From: CAIOSQ01 sp044359885
GTDB lineage: Bacteria > Pseudomonadota > Alphaproteobacteria > CACIAM-22H2
Reading direction: 5' to 3'
Length of the DNA stretch: 18,080 bases
Assembly: GCA_044359885.1 (NCBI GenBank)
Contig: JBIKLI010000043.1
Location: 1 to 18,080 of the forward strand
Shown piece after piece: positions 8,732 through 15,648 of this stretch. A model generated the notes under the pieces. The model had not been told where the DNA came from, did not search any database, and saw only the letters and a list, made by a program, of their open reading frames with translations. Each line of letters starts with the position of its first letter. The stretch's first letter is position 1. The position numbers and the translations under genes are program-made.

Positions 8732-10405
8732 TCATGGCTGCGTCGCGCGGTCGGATACCACGGCTCTCCCCTTCCCGGCGCGCTTGGCGCCATACATGGC
8801 CGTGTCGGCCCGCTCGATCAGTTCGTCGATCGACTCCGCGGCCGCCGGATCCACGACGGCGATGCCGATCGAGAAGCCCAGCGGCCTGTCGGGCGACCCC
8901 GAGAACTCCGCGAGATCGGCTGTCATCCGCAGCAGTTCCTGCCCCTTCTTGCGCGCCCCGTCGTCATCGGCCTCGTCGAGCCAGACGGCGAACTCGTCGC
9001 CGCCCAGCCGCGCGACGAGGTCGCTGACGCGCACGATGCGGCGCAGGCGCTCGGCGATCCGCCGCAGCACCGCGTCGCCCATCGCATGGCCATGGGCGTC
9101 GTTGACGGGCTTGAAGTTGTCGACGTCGATGTAGACCAGCGAAGACGGGCGTGCGCTGCGCCGCGCCGCGCCCAGCCGGATCCGGATCTCCTCGACGAAG
9201 GCGCGCCGGTTGAGCAGGCCGGTCAGGGGATCGGTGCGCGCCTGGCGTTCCAGTTCCTGCTGGCCGTCCAGCTGGGCGAGCGCCAGGCCGAACTGCGCGG
9301 CGATGCGCGCGAACAGGATCGCGTCGCGCTCCGCCCAGGCGGCGTCGCCATCGGCACGCCACAGCGCGAGCATGCCGTTCACGCGATGGTGGAAGACGGT
9401 GGACATGCGCAGCTGTCGTCCGCTCTCGTCGTGGCGCGGCGCGGGGTCGGCGTCGGCCGCCTCGTCGCGCATGCCGACCACGAAGCTCTCCGGGATGGGC
9501 GCGCCGCACGCGACCGCCACCGCCAGACCCTGGCTGCCCCGGCGCCACAGCGCCCCGCCCGCGGCCCCGATCGCATGCACGCAGGCGCGCAGCGCCGAGG
9601 CGAGTCCCGCGTCGGCGTCGTCGGCGTCGACAAGCATGCGCAGCACATGGGCAAGCAGCCGGTCGCGGGTCTCGTTGTCGGCCAGCTCGTTCTCCCGCTG
9701 GTTGACCTCGGTGATGTCGCGTGCCACGCCACGCGCTCCGCTCCACCGGCCGGCGGAATCGAACAGAGGCAGGCTGGAGATCGACACCAGCGCGGGTTCG
9801 CCGTCCGCGGCGGTCAGCCAGAACGGCGCGTCCTCCACCCGCTCGCGCGACGCGAAGGGCGAGGACGCACTCCCGGGCTCGGCATCCGCCAGCGGCAGCA
9901 TCGCATCGGCGCGTTGACCGATCAGGTCGCGGACGGCATAGCCGAGGGCACCGCGCGGCGAGACGAAGACGAACACGCCCTCGGCGTCGACCTCCCAGGC
10001 GAAGTCGCTGGAGATGTCGACCAGATCCTTGTACCGCTTACGCGATTCCGCCAGCGCGTCGTTCAGGTTGTCGGTCAGGGAGCGATCGCGCGCCAGCACC
10101 AGCACGCCGTCGGACATCGGGATCAGCGCCACTTCCAGGCGCTTGACCGCGCCGCTGCCGGTCTCCATGGCGTCGAAGCGCGGAAAGGCGCCGATGGCCG
10201 TGGCCAGGCCACGCAGGCCGCCGGGCAGGGCTTCCAGCGCGTCGAGCAGCGGCGGCGCGTCGTCGTTCATGTCGAGGACGCGGCCCTGGACATCGATGAA
10301 CGCCGCCGGCCCCGGGAAGCGGTTGCACAATTCCGTATAGCGCGCCTGAACCATGACGCGCTGTCCATGGGCCGGCAGCGGCGGGCGGCGTTGCTTGCGG
10401 GACAT
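8732..10405 (-). CDS. PAS/GAF-containing diguanylate cyclase (GGDEF)
   Basis: Predicted cytoplasmic sensor enzyme making cyclic di-GMP from two GTP; 557 residues from this ATG. Residue numbers below count from a GTG 14 codons upstream. A degenerate PAS-like domain lies at about 37-120, a PAS domain at about 138-250 (YKDLVDISSDFAWEVDAEG), a GAF-like region at about 265-395, and the GGDEF domain at 400-565. Catalytic features are intact: DVDNFKPVND (441-450), GGDEF (482-486) and SIGIA (526-530). The product-inhibition I-site RVSD (473-476) sits five residues before GGDEF, so the enzyme should be active and feedback-inhibited. No transmembrane helix or EAL domain is seen. Start choice is uncertain: in-frame GTG codons lie at 10432 (AGGAG only three bases upstream) and 10447. 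It overlaps the DUF2336 gene by ATGA. A CtrA-type box lies 65-85 bases upstream. Confidence 0.93.
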   Translation of the reverse strand: MSRKQRRPPLPAHGQRVMVQARYTELCNRFPGPAAFIDVQGRVLDMNDDAPPLLDALEALPGGLRGLATAIGAFPRFDAMETGSGAVKRLEVALIPMSDGVLVLARDRSLTDNLNDALAESRKRYKDLVDISSDFAWEVDAEGVFVFVSPRGALGYAVRDLIGQRADAMLPLADAEPGSASSPFASRERVEDAPFWLTAADGEPALVSISSLPLFDSAGRWSGARGVARDITEVNQRENELADNETRDRLLAHVLRMLVDADDADAGLASALRACVHAIGAAGGALWRRGSQGLAVAVACGAPIPESFVVGMRDEAADADPAPRHDESGRQLRMSTVFHHRVNGMLALWRADGDAAWAERDAILFARIAAQFGLALAQLDGQQELERQARTDPLTGLLNRRAFVEEIRIRLGAARRSARPSSLVYIDVDNFKPVNDAHGHAMGDAVLRRIAERLRRIVRVSDLVARLGGDEFAVWLDEADDDGARKKGQELLRMTADLAEFSGSPDRPLGFSIGIAVVDPAAAESIDELIERADTAMYGAKRAGKGRAVVSDRATQP

Positions 10406-10435
10406 CGGAGCCTGTTCGGGCGCGGAAATCACGTG

Positions 10436-10456
10436 CTCCTGTATCACGCGCAGGAG
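10436..10456 (-). promoter_or_regulatory. Inverted repeat CTCCTG-N9-CAGGAG over the start region of the diguanylate cyclase gene
   Basis: On the minus strand CTCCTG and CAGGAG flank a nine-base loop that contains the GTG at 10447. The 3' arm carries AGGAG, the only Shine-Dalgarno-like sequence near the candidate starts. Folding in the mRNA would hide it. The stem is only six base pairs, so a regulatory role is conjecture. Confidence 0.3.
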
Positions 10457-10469
10457 TTACGCGGGATCC

Positions 10470-10489
10470 GGTTAAAAAATCATTAAACC
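10470..10489 (-). promoter_or_regulatory. Putative CtrA-binding box (TTAA-N7-TTAAC)
   Basis: On the minus strand the site reads TTAA, seven bases, TTAAC, which is the full consensus for the alphaproteobacterial cell-cycle and motility regulator CtrA. It sits in an AT-rich island inside a strongly GC-rich region, 65-85 bases before the ATG of the diguanylate cyclase gene and about 105 bases before the divergent dapD. A possible -10 (TAACTC, plus-strand 10454-10459) follows at a distance that would let the box overlap a -35 region, as in CtrA-activated promoters. The core is symmetric, so either direction could be controlled. Confidence 0.6.
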
Positions 10490-10524
10490 ACGCCGCCCAG
10501 GCCCGATCCCGATGGGCGAACGCG

Positions 10525-10554
10525 TTGACTTCCACGGGGGTTCGCGACCATCTT
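10525..10554 (+). promoter_or_regulatory. Possible dapD promoter
   Basis: TTGACT (10525-10530), followed by TCC as in alphaproteobacterial -35 elements, precedes a weak CATCTT (10549-10554) at 18 bases. It lies 38-67 bases before the dapD ATG. Only the -35 half is convincing. Confidence 0.35.
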
Positions 10555-10591
10555 CGCCACCTTCCGCCCCCTCGCCTCCGGACATGCCGCC

Positions 10592-11434
10592 ATGGATCTC
10601 GCCCGTCTCCAGCCGACCATCGAAAATGCCTGGGAAAACAGGGACAAGATCAATTCCGGCACGACCGGCGAGGTGCGCGCGGCCGTCGACGCCGCGCTCG
10701 CCGCCCTCGACGCCGGCACCGCCAGGGTCGCCGAAAAGGGCAGCTCGGGCTGGGTCGTCAACCAATGGCTGAAGAAGGCCGTCCTGCTCTCGTTCCGGCT
10801 CAACGATTCGGCGCCTGTGCCGGGGGGGCCCGGCGGGGCAGCCTGGTTCGACAAGGTCCCGTCCAAATTCCTCGGCTGGGACGAAAGCCGGTTCAAGGAA
10901 GCGGGGTTCCGCGCCGTCCCGGGCTGCGTCGTCCGGCAATCCGCCTATGTCGCCCCTGGCGTGGTGCTGATGCCCTCCTTCGTCAACATCGGCGCCTATG
11001 TCGATTCGGGCACGATGATCGACACCTGGGCGACCGTCGGATCCTGCGCCCAGATCGGGAAGAACTGCCACATTTCCGGCGGCGCCGGGATCGGCGGGGT
11101 GCTGGAGCCGCTGCAGGCCGACCCGGTCCGGATCGAGGACGACTGCTTCGTCGGCGCGCGCAGCGAGGTCGCCGAGGGCGTGATCGTCGAGACCGGCTCG
11201 GTGCTGTCGATGGGCGTCTATATCGGCGCCTCGACCCGCATCGTCGACCGCCAGACCGGCGAGATCCATATGGGCCGCGTGCCCGCCTATTCGGTCGTCG
11301 TGCCCGGGGCCATGCCCGGCAAGCCGCTGCCCGACGGCAGCCCGGGGCCCAGCACCTATTGCGCGGTCATCGTGAAGCGCGTCGACGCCAGGACCCGCTC
11401 CAAGACGTCGATCAACGAATTGCTGCGCGGCTGA
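10592..11434 (+). CDS. dapD: 2,3,4,5-tetrahydropyridine-2,6-dicarboxylate N-succinyltransferase
   Basis: A 280-residue cytoplasmic enzyme that succinylates tetrahydrodipicolinate with succinyl-CoA, committing the pathway to the succinylase route for meso-diaminopimelate and lysine. The N-terminal helical region (1-100) contains WVVNQWLKKAVLLSFRLND (54-72). The left-handed parallel beta-helix with hexapeptide repeats spans about 110-235, including VNIGAYVDSGTMIDTWATVG (131-150) with the conserved active-site acidic region, and GARSEVAEGVIVETGSV (188-204). The C-terminal strand contains VPGAMPGKPLPDG. Length is standard and the sequence is complete. dapE follows after 16 bases, so the two consecutive pathway genes are likely co-transcribed. 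The start has a poor Shine-Dalgarno, but family alignment at MDLARLQPTIE supports it. Confidence 0.96.
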   Translation: MDLARLQPTIENAWENRDKINSGTTGEVRAAVDAALAALDAGTARVAEKGSSGWVVNQWLKKAVLLSFRLNDSAPVPGGPGGAAWFDKVPSKFLGWDESRFKEAGFRAVPGCVVRQSAYVAPGVVLMPSFVNIGAYVDSGTMIDTWATVGSCAQIGKNCHISGGAGIGGVLEPLQADPVRIEDDCFVGARSEVAEGVIVETGSVLSMGVYIGASTRIVDRQTGEIHMGRVPAYSVVVPGAMPGKPLPDGSPGPSTYCAVIVKRVDARTRSKTSINELLRG

Positions 11435-11450
11435 GCCCGGCCGCGACGCG

Positions 11451-12608
11451 ATGTCCGCGGTCGACCCCGTCGCGCTGGCACAGGCGCTGATCCGCCGGCC
11501 CTCGGTCACGCCGCGCGACGAGGGCGCGCTGGGCGTGCTGGAGGCGGCACTGGCGCCGTTGGGCTTCCGCTGCGAGCGCATGCCTTTCTCCCAGCCGGGA
11601 ACGCCCGACATCGACAATCTCTACGCCCGCCATGGCGCGGCCGGTCCGCATTTCTGCTTCGCCGGCCATAGCGACGTGGTGCCGGTCGGCGACCTGAACG
11701 GCTGGTCGATCGCGCCCTTCGCCGGCGAGGTCCATGGCGGAACGCTCTACGGACGCGGGGCGGCCGACATGAAAGGCGCGATCGCCGCCTTCGTCGCGGC
11801 AGCCCAGCGTTTCCTCGACGCCCGCGGTCCCGGCTTCGGCGGCTCGATCAGCCTGCTGATCACCGGCGACGAGGAAGGGCCGTCGATCAATGGGACGCGC
11901 AAGATGCTGGACAAGCTGGCCGCGCGCGGCGAGACGATCGACGCCTGCATCGTCGGCGAACCGACTTCGGAGACCGTGCTCGGCGACATGGCCAAGATCG
12001 GCCGCCGCGGCAGCATGAACGTCACGGTCGAGGTCACCGGCGTCCAGGGCCATGTCGGCTACCCGCATCTGGCCGACAATCCGATCCATACGCTGCTGCG
12101 GATGCTGACGGCCCTGACCGCCGAACCGCTGGACCAGGGCAACGCCGATTTCCAGCCCTCGAGCCTGCAGGTCACGACCGTCGATGTCGGCAACCCGGCG
12201 ACCAACGTGATCCCGTCCCGCGCCCGGGCGCGCTTCAACATCCGCTTCAACGACATTCATGGTTCCGCCTCGCTGGAGGCCTGGATCCGCCGGACGCTCG
12301 ACGCGGTGGGGGGACGCTACGCCCTCGCGGTGGAGGTCTCGGGCGAATCCTTCCTCACCCCGCGCGGCAGGCTGAGCGAGATCCTGGTCGCGGCGATCAC
12401 GGAGGTCACGGGCCGCACCCCGGCGCTCAGCACCACCGGCGGCACGTCCGACGCGCGCTTCATCGCGCGCCACGCCCCGGTGATCGATTTCGGCCTGGTC
12501 GGCCGGACGATGCACAAGATCGACGAGCGCGCCCCGGTCGCGGACATCCAGGCGCTGTCGCGCATCTACGAGGCGGTTCTCGAACGCTTCTTCGCGCCCC
12601 CGTCATGA
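11451..12608 (+). CDS. dapE: Succinyl-diaminopimelate desuccinylase
   Basis: A 385-residue di-zinc M20 peptidase-family enzyme that removes succinate from N-succinyl-L,L-diaminopimelate. Metal and catalytic residues are visible: H73 and D75 in FAGHSDVVP, bridging D106 in GRGAADMKG, the general base E141 and ligand E142 in TGDEEGPS, E170 in VGEPTS, and the C-terminal ligand H355 in GRTMHK. The lid/dimerisation domain spans about 185-300 (GRRGSMNVTVEVTGVQGHVGYP). STTGGTSDARF (327-337) is the DapE-specific signature that separates it from ArgE-like M20 enzymes. Together with the preceding dapD it provides two steps of the same branch. Its last four bases (ATGA) start the next gene. Confidence 0.96.
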   Translation: MSAVDPVALAQALIRRPSVTPRDEGALGVLEAALAPLGFRCERMPFSQPGTPDIDNLYARHGAAGPHFCFAGHSDVVPVGDLNGWSIAPFAGEVHGGTLYGRGAADMKGAIAAFVAAAQRFLDARGPGFGGSISLLITGDEEGPSINGTRKMLDKLAARGETIDACIVGEPTSETVLGDMAKIGRRGSMNVTVEVTGVQGHVGYPHLADNPIHTLLRMLTALTAEPLDQGNADFQPSSLQVTTVDVGNPATNVIPSRARARFNIRFNDIHGSASLEAWIRRTLDAVGGRYALAVEVSGESFLTPRGRLSEILVAAITEVTGRTPALSTTGGTSDARFIARHAPVIDFGLVGRTMHKIDERAPVADIQALSRIYEAVLERFFAPPS

Positions 12609-13201
12609 GACCGCTCGCGGAGGCGGCGACCGCGCTCTACGGCGCCTGGCGCCTCGCCTGCCGCGACCCGGGAGGCCTGCGCTACATGGACACCAGCATG
12701 GCCGGCGCGCGGCGCTCCTTCCGCGCCGCGCTGTTCGCCCTGCCGGCAGCCATCCCGCTGATGCTGATGCGCCTGGCCTACTACCCGCCGCGCGCCGACA
12801 CCGCGCGCGTCGTCGTCGTCGAGATCATCGCCTACGCGATCGGATGGACCGCCTTCCCGGTGGTCGCCCATGCCGCGGCGCGCGTCGCCGAGCGCGCGCA
12901 TCGCTACGCGATGATGGTCGCGGCGTACAACTGGATCAGCCTGGCGCAGATCCTGGTGCTGCTGGTCGTCACGCCGATCACGCTGTCGGGGATGCTGCCC
13001 TCGCCGCTCGATTCGATGATCGAAGTCGCGCTTCGCCTCGCGCTGCTCGCCTATCTGGCTTTCACGATCCGGGTGGCGCTCGACCTGTCGTGGGGAGCGG
13101 CGATCGGGCTGGCGCTGGTCGAGTTCATGCTGGGCCTGTCGATCTTCCGCACCGTGCTCGCGCTCGAGGACGCCTGGCCGCTGCCGCCGGGCGCGGTCTG
13201 A
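12605..13201 (+). CDS. Hypothetical inner-membrane protein with five predicted helices
   Basis: A 198-residue protein that I cannot assign to a named family. A short soluble N-terminus (1-38, LYGAWRLACRDPGGLRYMD) precedes about five hydrophobic helices at roughly 41-59, 68-90, 106-130, 138-158 and 163-186; the C-terminus is short. There is no signal peptide cleavage motif and no obvious catalytic motif. The layout loosely resembles Yip1-type small membrane proteins, but that is only an impression. The ATG overlaps the dapE stop (ATGA), so it is probably translated with dapE. It ends five bases before the convergent truA stop, leaving no space for an intrinsic terminator. Its hydrophobic profile and codon use like its neighbours support a real gene. 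Confidence 0.82.
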   Translation: MRPLAEAATALYGAWRLACRDPGGLRYMDTSMAGARRSFRAALFALPAAIPLMLMRLAYYPPRADTARVVVVEIIAYAIGWTAFPVVAHAAARVAERAHRYAMMVAAYNWISLAQILVLLVVTPITLSGMLPSPLDSMIEVALRLALLAYLAFTIRVALDLSWGAAIGLALVEFMLGLSIFRTVLALEDAWPLPPGAV

Positions 13202-13206
13202 GCCGG

Positions 13207-13944
13207 TCAGTAGCCGACCTCGACCAGATAAAGCCCCTCCGGCGGCGCGGTCGGTCCCGCGGCGCGCCGGTCGCGCGCGGCCAGCGCCGCCGCGACGTCG
13301 GCGCGGCGCCACCGGCCCAGCCCGACTTCGGCCAGCGTGCCGACCATGTTGCGCACCTGATGATGAAGGAAGGACCGCGCGCGCGCATCGACATGGATCT
13401 CGGCGCCGGCGCGGCGCACGGACAGAAGGTCCAGTGTCTTCACGGGGCTCTTCGCCTGGCAGATCGAGGCGCGGAACGAGGTGAAGTCGTGATGGCCGAC
13501 CAGCGCCTGCGCGGCGTCTTGCATCGCCTCGGCGTCGAGCGGCCGCGACACCGCCCAGACCCGGCCCGCGTCGATCGACGGCGGTGCGCGCCGGTCCAGG
13601 ATGCGGAAGAGATAGCGGCGCCGCGTCGCCGACAGCCGGGCGTGGAAATCGTCCGGCACCAGGGCCGCGGCCAGCGCCACGACCGGGTCGGGCCGCAGAT
13701 GGTAGTTCAGCGCGTCGCAGATCTTCTCCGGCCGCCAGTCGCGCGCCAGGTCGAAATGCACGACCTGGCCCAGCGCATGGACCCCGGCATCGGTGCGCCC
13801 CGCGGCCACGGTCGCCGGCGCCTCGCCGGTGAATTTCGCCAGCGCCGCTTCCAGCGCCGCCTGGACCGACGGGCCGCTCGACTGGCGCTGCCAGCCCACG
13901 AAGGGCCCGCCATCGTATTCGAGCGTCAGGCGGTAGCGCGGCAT
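13207..13944 (-). CDS. truA: tRNA pseudouridine(38-40) synthase TruA
   Basis: A 245-residue cytoplasmic enzyme that converts uridines 38-40 in the tRNA anticodon stem-loop to pseudouridine. The N-terminal RYRLTLEYDGGPFVGWQRQ (3-21) is typical, and the catalytic Asp is D52 in AGRTDAGVHALGQVVHF. The second-half signatures FTSF, QAKSPVKTL and ARSFLHHQVRNMVGTLAEVG are present. Length is normal. The frame is open far upstream through fmt, but homology starts at this ATG, 14 bases after the fmt stop. It is last in the def-fmt-truA run. Confidence 0.95.
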   Translation of the reverse strand: MPRYRLTLEYDGGPFVGWQRQSSGPSVQAALEAALAKFTGEAPATVAAGRTDAGVHALGQVVHFDLARDWRPEKICDALNYHLRPDPVVALAAALVPDDFHARLSATRRRYLFRILDRRAPPSIDAGRVWAVSRPLDAEAMQDAAQALVGHHDFTSFRASICQAKSPVKTLDLLSVRRAGAEIHVDARARSFLHHQVRNMVGTLAEVGLGRWRRADVAAALAARDRRAAGPTAPPEGLYLVEVGY

Positions 13945-13958
13945 GCCGGCGGCCGCCG

Positions 13959-14873
13959 TCAGCCGAGCCGGGTGCCCGCCGGCACCGGGCGGCCGCGCAG
14001 GAAGGCCTCGGCGTCCATCGCCGCGCGGCCGGCGCGCTGGACGACGCGCAGGCGCAGCGCCGCCTCGCCGCAGGCGACGGTCAGGCGATCGTCGAGCGTC
14101 GTGCCGGGTGTGCCGGCGCCCGCGACCGGATCGGCGACCAGGACGCGCAGACGCTCGCCGCCGAATTCGAAGAAGGCGCCGGGCACCGGGTTGAATCCCC
14201 GCACCGCGCGCGCCAGTTCGCAAGCCGGCCGCGACCAGTCCAGCCGCGCCTCGTCCTTCGCGATCTTCGCGGCATAGGTCACGCCGGTCGCCGGCTGCGG
14301 CGTCGCGGGCAGATCGCCGGATGCGAGCCGCGCCAGCGCCACGACGATCAGCCGCGCGCCGAGTTCGGCCAGCGCGTCGTGCAAGAGGCCTGCGGTCATG
14401 TCCGGCGCGATCGGCAGCGCGCCGCGAAGCAGCATCGGCCCGGTGTCGAGCCCCTCGTCCATGCGCATGATGGTGATGCCGGTCTCGCGATCGCCGGCCA
14501 GGATCGCGCGCTGGATCGGCGCCGCCCCGCGCCAGCGCGGCAGCAGCGAGGCATGGATGTTGAGGCAACCCAGACGGGGCGCCGCCAGGACCGGCCGCGG
14601 CAGGATCAGGCCGTAGGCGGCGACCACCGCCACGTCGGCGTCCAGCGCGGCGAAGGCCGCCTGCTCGGCCGGATCACGCAGCCCCGCCGGGGTGCGGACC
14701 GGGTAGCCGCGCTCGGCCGCCAGGGCGTGCACCGCCGAGGGCATCGCGCGCTGGCCGCGCCCGGCGGGGCGCGGCGGCTGGGAGTAGACGCACGCGATCG
14801 CGTGACCGGCCTCGGCCAGCGCGGCCAGGGCGCGCGCCGCGAAGGGCGGCGTGCCCATGAAGACGAGCCGCAT
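13959..14873 (-). CDS. fmt: Methionyl-tRNA formyltransferase
   Basis: A 304-residue cytoplasmic enzyme that formylates the amino group of Met on initiator tRNA using 10-formyltetrahydrofolate. The N-terminal Rossmann-like catalytic domain starts MRLVFMGTPPFAA. The active-site triad N105, H107 and D143 lies in NIHASLLPRWRGAAPIQRAI and MDEGLDTGPML. VYSQPPRPAGRG (29-40) is the mobile tRNA-binding loop. The C-terminal beta-barrel domain follows, with KDEARLDWSRPACEL and RGFNPVPGAFF. It is complete. It starts one base after the def stop, the classical def-fmt arrangement, and truA follows 14 bases after its own stop. Confidence 0.97.
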   Translation of the reverse strand: MRLVFMGTPPFAARALAALAEAGHAIACVYSQPPRPAGRGQRAMPSAVHALAAERGYPVRTPAGLRDPAEQAAFAALDADVAVVAAYGLILPRPVLAAPRLGCLNIHASLLPRWRGAAPIQRAILAGDRETGITIMRMDEGLDTGPMLLRGALPIAPDMTAGLLHDALAELGARLIVVALARLASGDLPATPQPATGVTYAAKIAKDEARLDWSRPACELARAVRGFNPVPGAFFEFGGERLRVLVADPVAGAGTPGTTLDDRLTVACGEAALRLRVVQRAGRAAMDAEAFLRGRPVPAGTRLG

Positions 14874-14874
14874 C

Positions 14875-15414
14875 TCAGCCCGTCTGCCGCTCGGCGCGTT
14901 CCGCGGCCTTGGACTTCTTCGTCTTCTGCAGCTTGCGCAGGATCATGCCGCGGCGCAGCGCCGAGATGCGGTCGACGAACAGCGTGCCTTCCAGATGGTC
15001 CATCTCGTGCTGGACGCAGACCGCCAGCAGACCGTCCGCAGCCAGTTCGCGCGCCGTCCCGGTCTCGTCGAGGAAGCGCACCCGCACTTCCCGCGGCCGC
15101 GTCACCTCGGCGTAGTGCTCCGGCAGCGACAGGCAGCCCTCCTCGTAGGGCCCGAGCGCTTCGGACGCCCAGACGATCTCCGGATTGACCATGCGCAGCG
15201 GCGCGCGCGCGCCATCCTTCTGCCCGACATCGAGCACGATCACGCGCAGCGCCTCGCCGACCTGCGGCGCCGCAAGGCCGATGCCCGGCGCCGCGTACAT
15301 CGTCTCCAGCATGTCGTCCATCAGCCGGCGGATGCGGTCGTCCACCGCCATGACCGGCCGCGCCTTCGTCTTCAGCCGCGGATCCGGCGCGACCAATATC
15401 TCGAGAATCGCCAT
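14875..15414 (-). CDS. def: Peptide deformylase
   Basis: A 179-residue metalloenzyme that removes the N-formyl group from nascent proteins. All three motifs are intact: GIGLAAPQ (44-51), EGCLSLP with metal ligand C94 (92-98), and QHEMDHLEG with H136, catalytic E137 and H140 (135-143). A Lys/Arg-rich tail (160-177) extends past the fold and fits the ribosome-contacting C-terminal helix of bacterial deformylases. The ATG gives the canonical MAILEILVAPDPRLK start. It is first in the minus-strand def-fmt-truA run. A candidate promoter lies immediately upstream, close enough to give a very short or absent leader. Confidence 0.97.
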   Translation of the reverse strand: MAILEILVAPDPRLKTKARPVMAVDDRIRRLMDDMLETMYAAPGIGLAAPQVGEALRVIVLDVGQKDGARAPLRMVNPEIVWASEALGPYEEGCLSLPEHYAEVTRPREVRVRFLDETGTARELAADGLLAVCVQHEMDHLEGTLFVDRISALRRGMILRKLQKTKKSKAAERAERQTG

Positions 15415-15420
15415 GCCCTG

Positions 15421-15449
15421 TAACTAGTCACCCCCGTCCCCCCGGTCAA
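15421..15449 (-). promoter_or_regulatory. Candidate def promoter with little or no leader
   Basis: On the minus strand TTGACC (plus-strand 15444-15449) is separated by 17 bases from TAGTTA (15421-15426). The -35 is good; the -10 is poor but is the only AT-rich hexamer there. Transcription would begin within a few bases of the def ATG. Confidence 0.4.
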
Positions 15450-15456
15450 CCGACGC

Positions 15457-15488
15457 CCAAGGGGTCAAGGGGCCTGACCAAGGGGTCA
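15457..15488. repeat. 11-bp direct repeat CCAAGGGGTCA, two copies 21 bp apart
   Basis: CCAAGGGGTCA occurs exactly at 15457-15467 and 15478-15488, with a partial third CAAGGGG at 15466-15472. The 21-base period equals about two helical turns. The pair lies just upstream of the def -35 box and could be an operator or a replication-slippage product. The second copy also begins the hairpin AAGGGG-TCATG-CCCCTT (15480-15496). Confidence 0.45.
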
Positions 15489-15586
15489 TGCCCCTTCGCC
15501 CCCGGCCCGCCCCCTTCGGCCCGCTCTCCCTCCTTCGGGCCCGAACCGGGGAAAGAGCGGTCCGGCGGTGGGTGACGTCGCGCGTG

Positions 15587-15612
15587 CGGCGCCGCTTTAC
15601 AGAGCGGCGCCG
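15587..15612. repeat. Perfect 10-bp inverted repeat in the leader of the hydrolase operon
   Basis: CGGCGCCGCT and AGCGGCGCCG flank the six-base loop TTACAG. The structure ends 36 bases before the hydrolase ATG. No T-run follows it, so it does not look like a simple intrinsic terminator. It could be an operator for a dimeric repressor or an mRNA stem-loop. Confidence 0.5.
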
Positions 15613-15635
15613 GGGCTTCACCTTGCGGCGATCCT

Positions 15636-15642
15636 GGGGGGA
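15636..15642 (+). promoter_or_regulatory. Purine-rich Shine-Dalgarno GGGGGGA of the hydrolase gene
   Basis: GGGGGGA is six bases before the ATG at 15649. It decides for this start over the codons further upstream, where the frame remains open to 15568 through a region of repeats. Confidence 0.55.
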
Positions 15643-15648
15643 TTTCGC

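Noticed and set aside
9086..10486. A long plus-strand open frame opposite the diguanylate cyclase
   Set aside because: It lacks domain features, and its existence follows from codon bias of the GGDEF gene, whose motifs are intact.
13202..13206. A bidirectional terminator between the membrane protein gene and truA
   Set aside because: Only five bases separate the two stops, and no stem with a T-run is visible around them.
15503..15536. GGCCCG / CGGGCC pairings considered as an intrinsic terminator
   Set aside because: There is no T-run on either strand after the stem. The pairing is expected in such a C/G-run-rich stretch.
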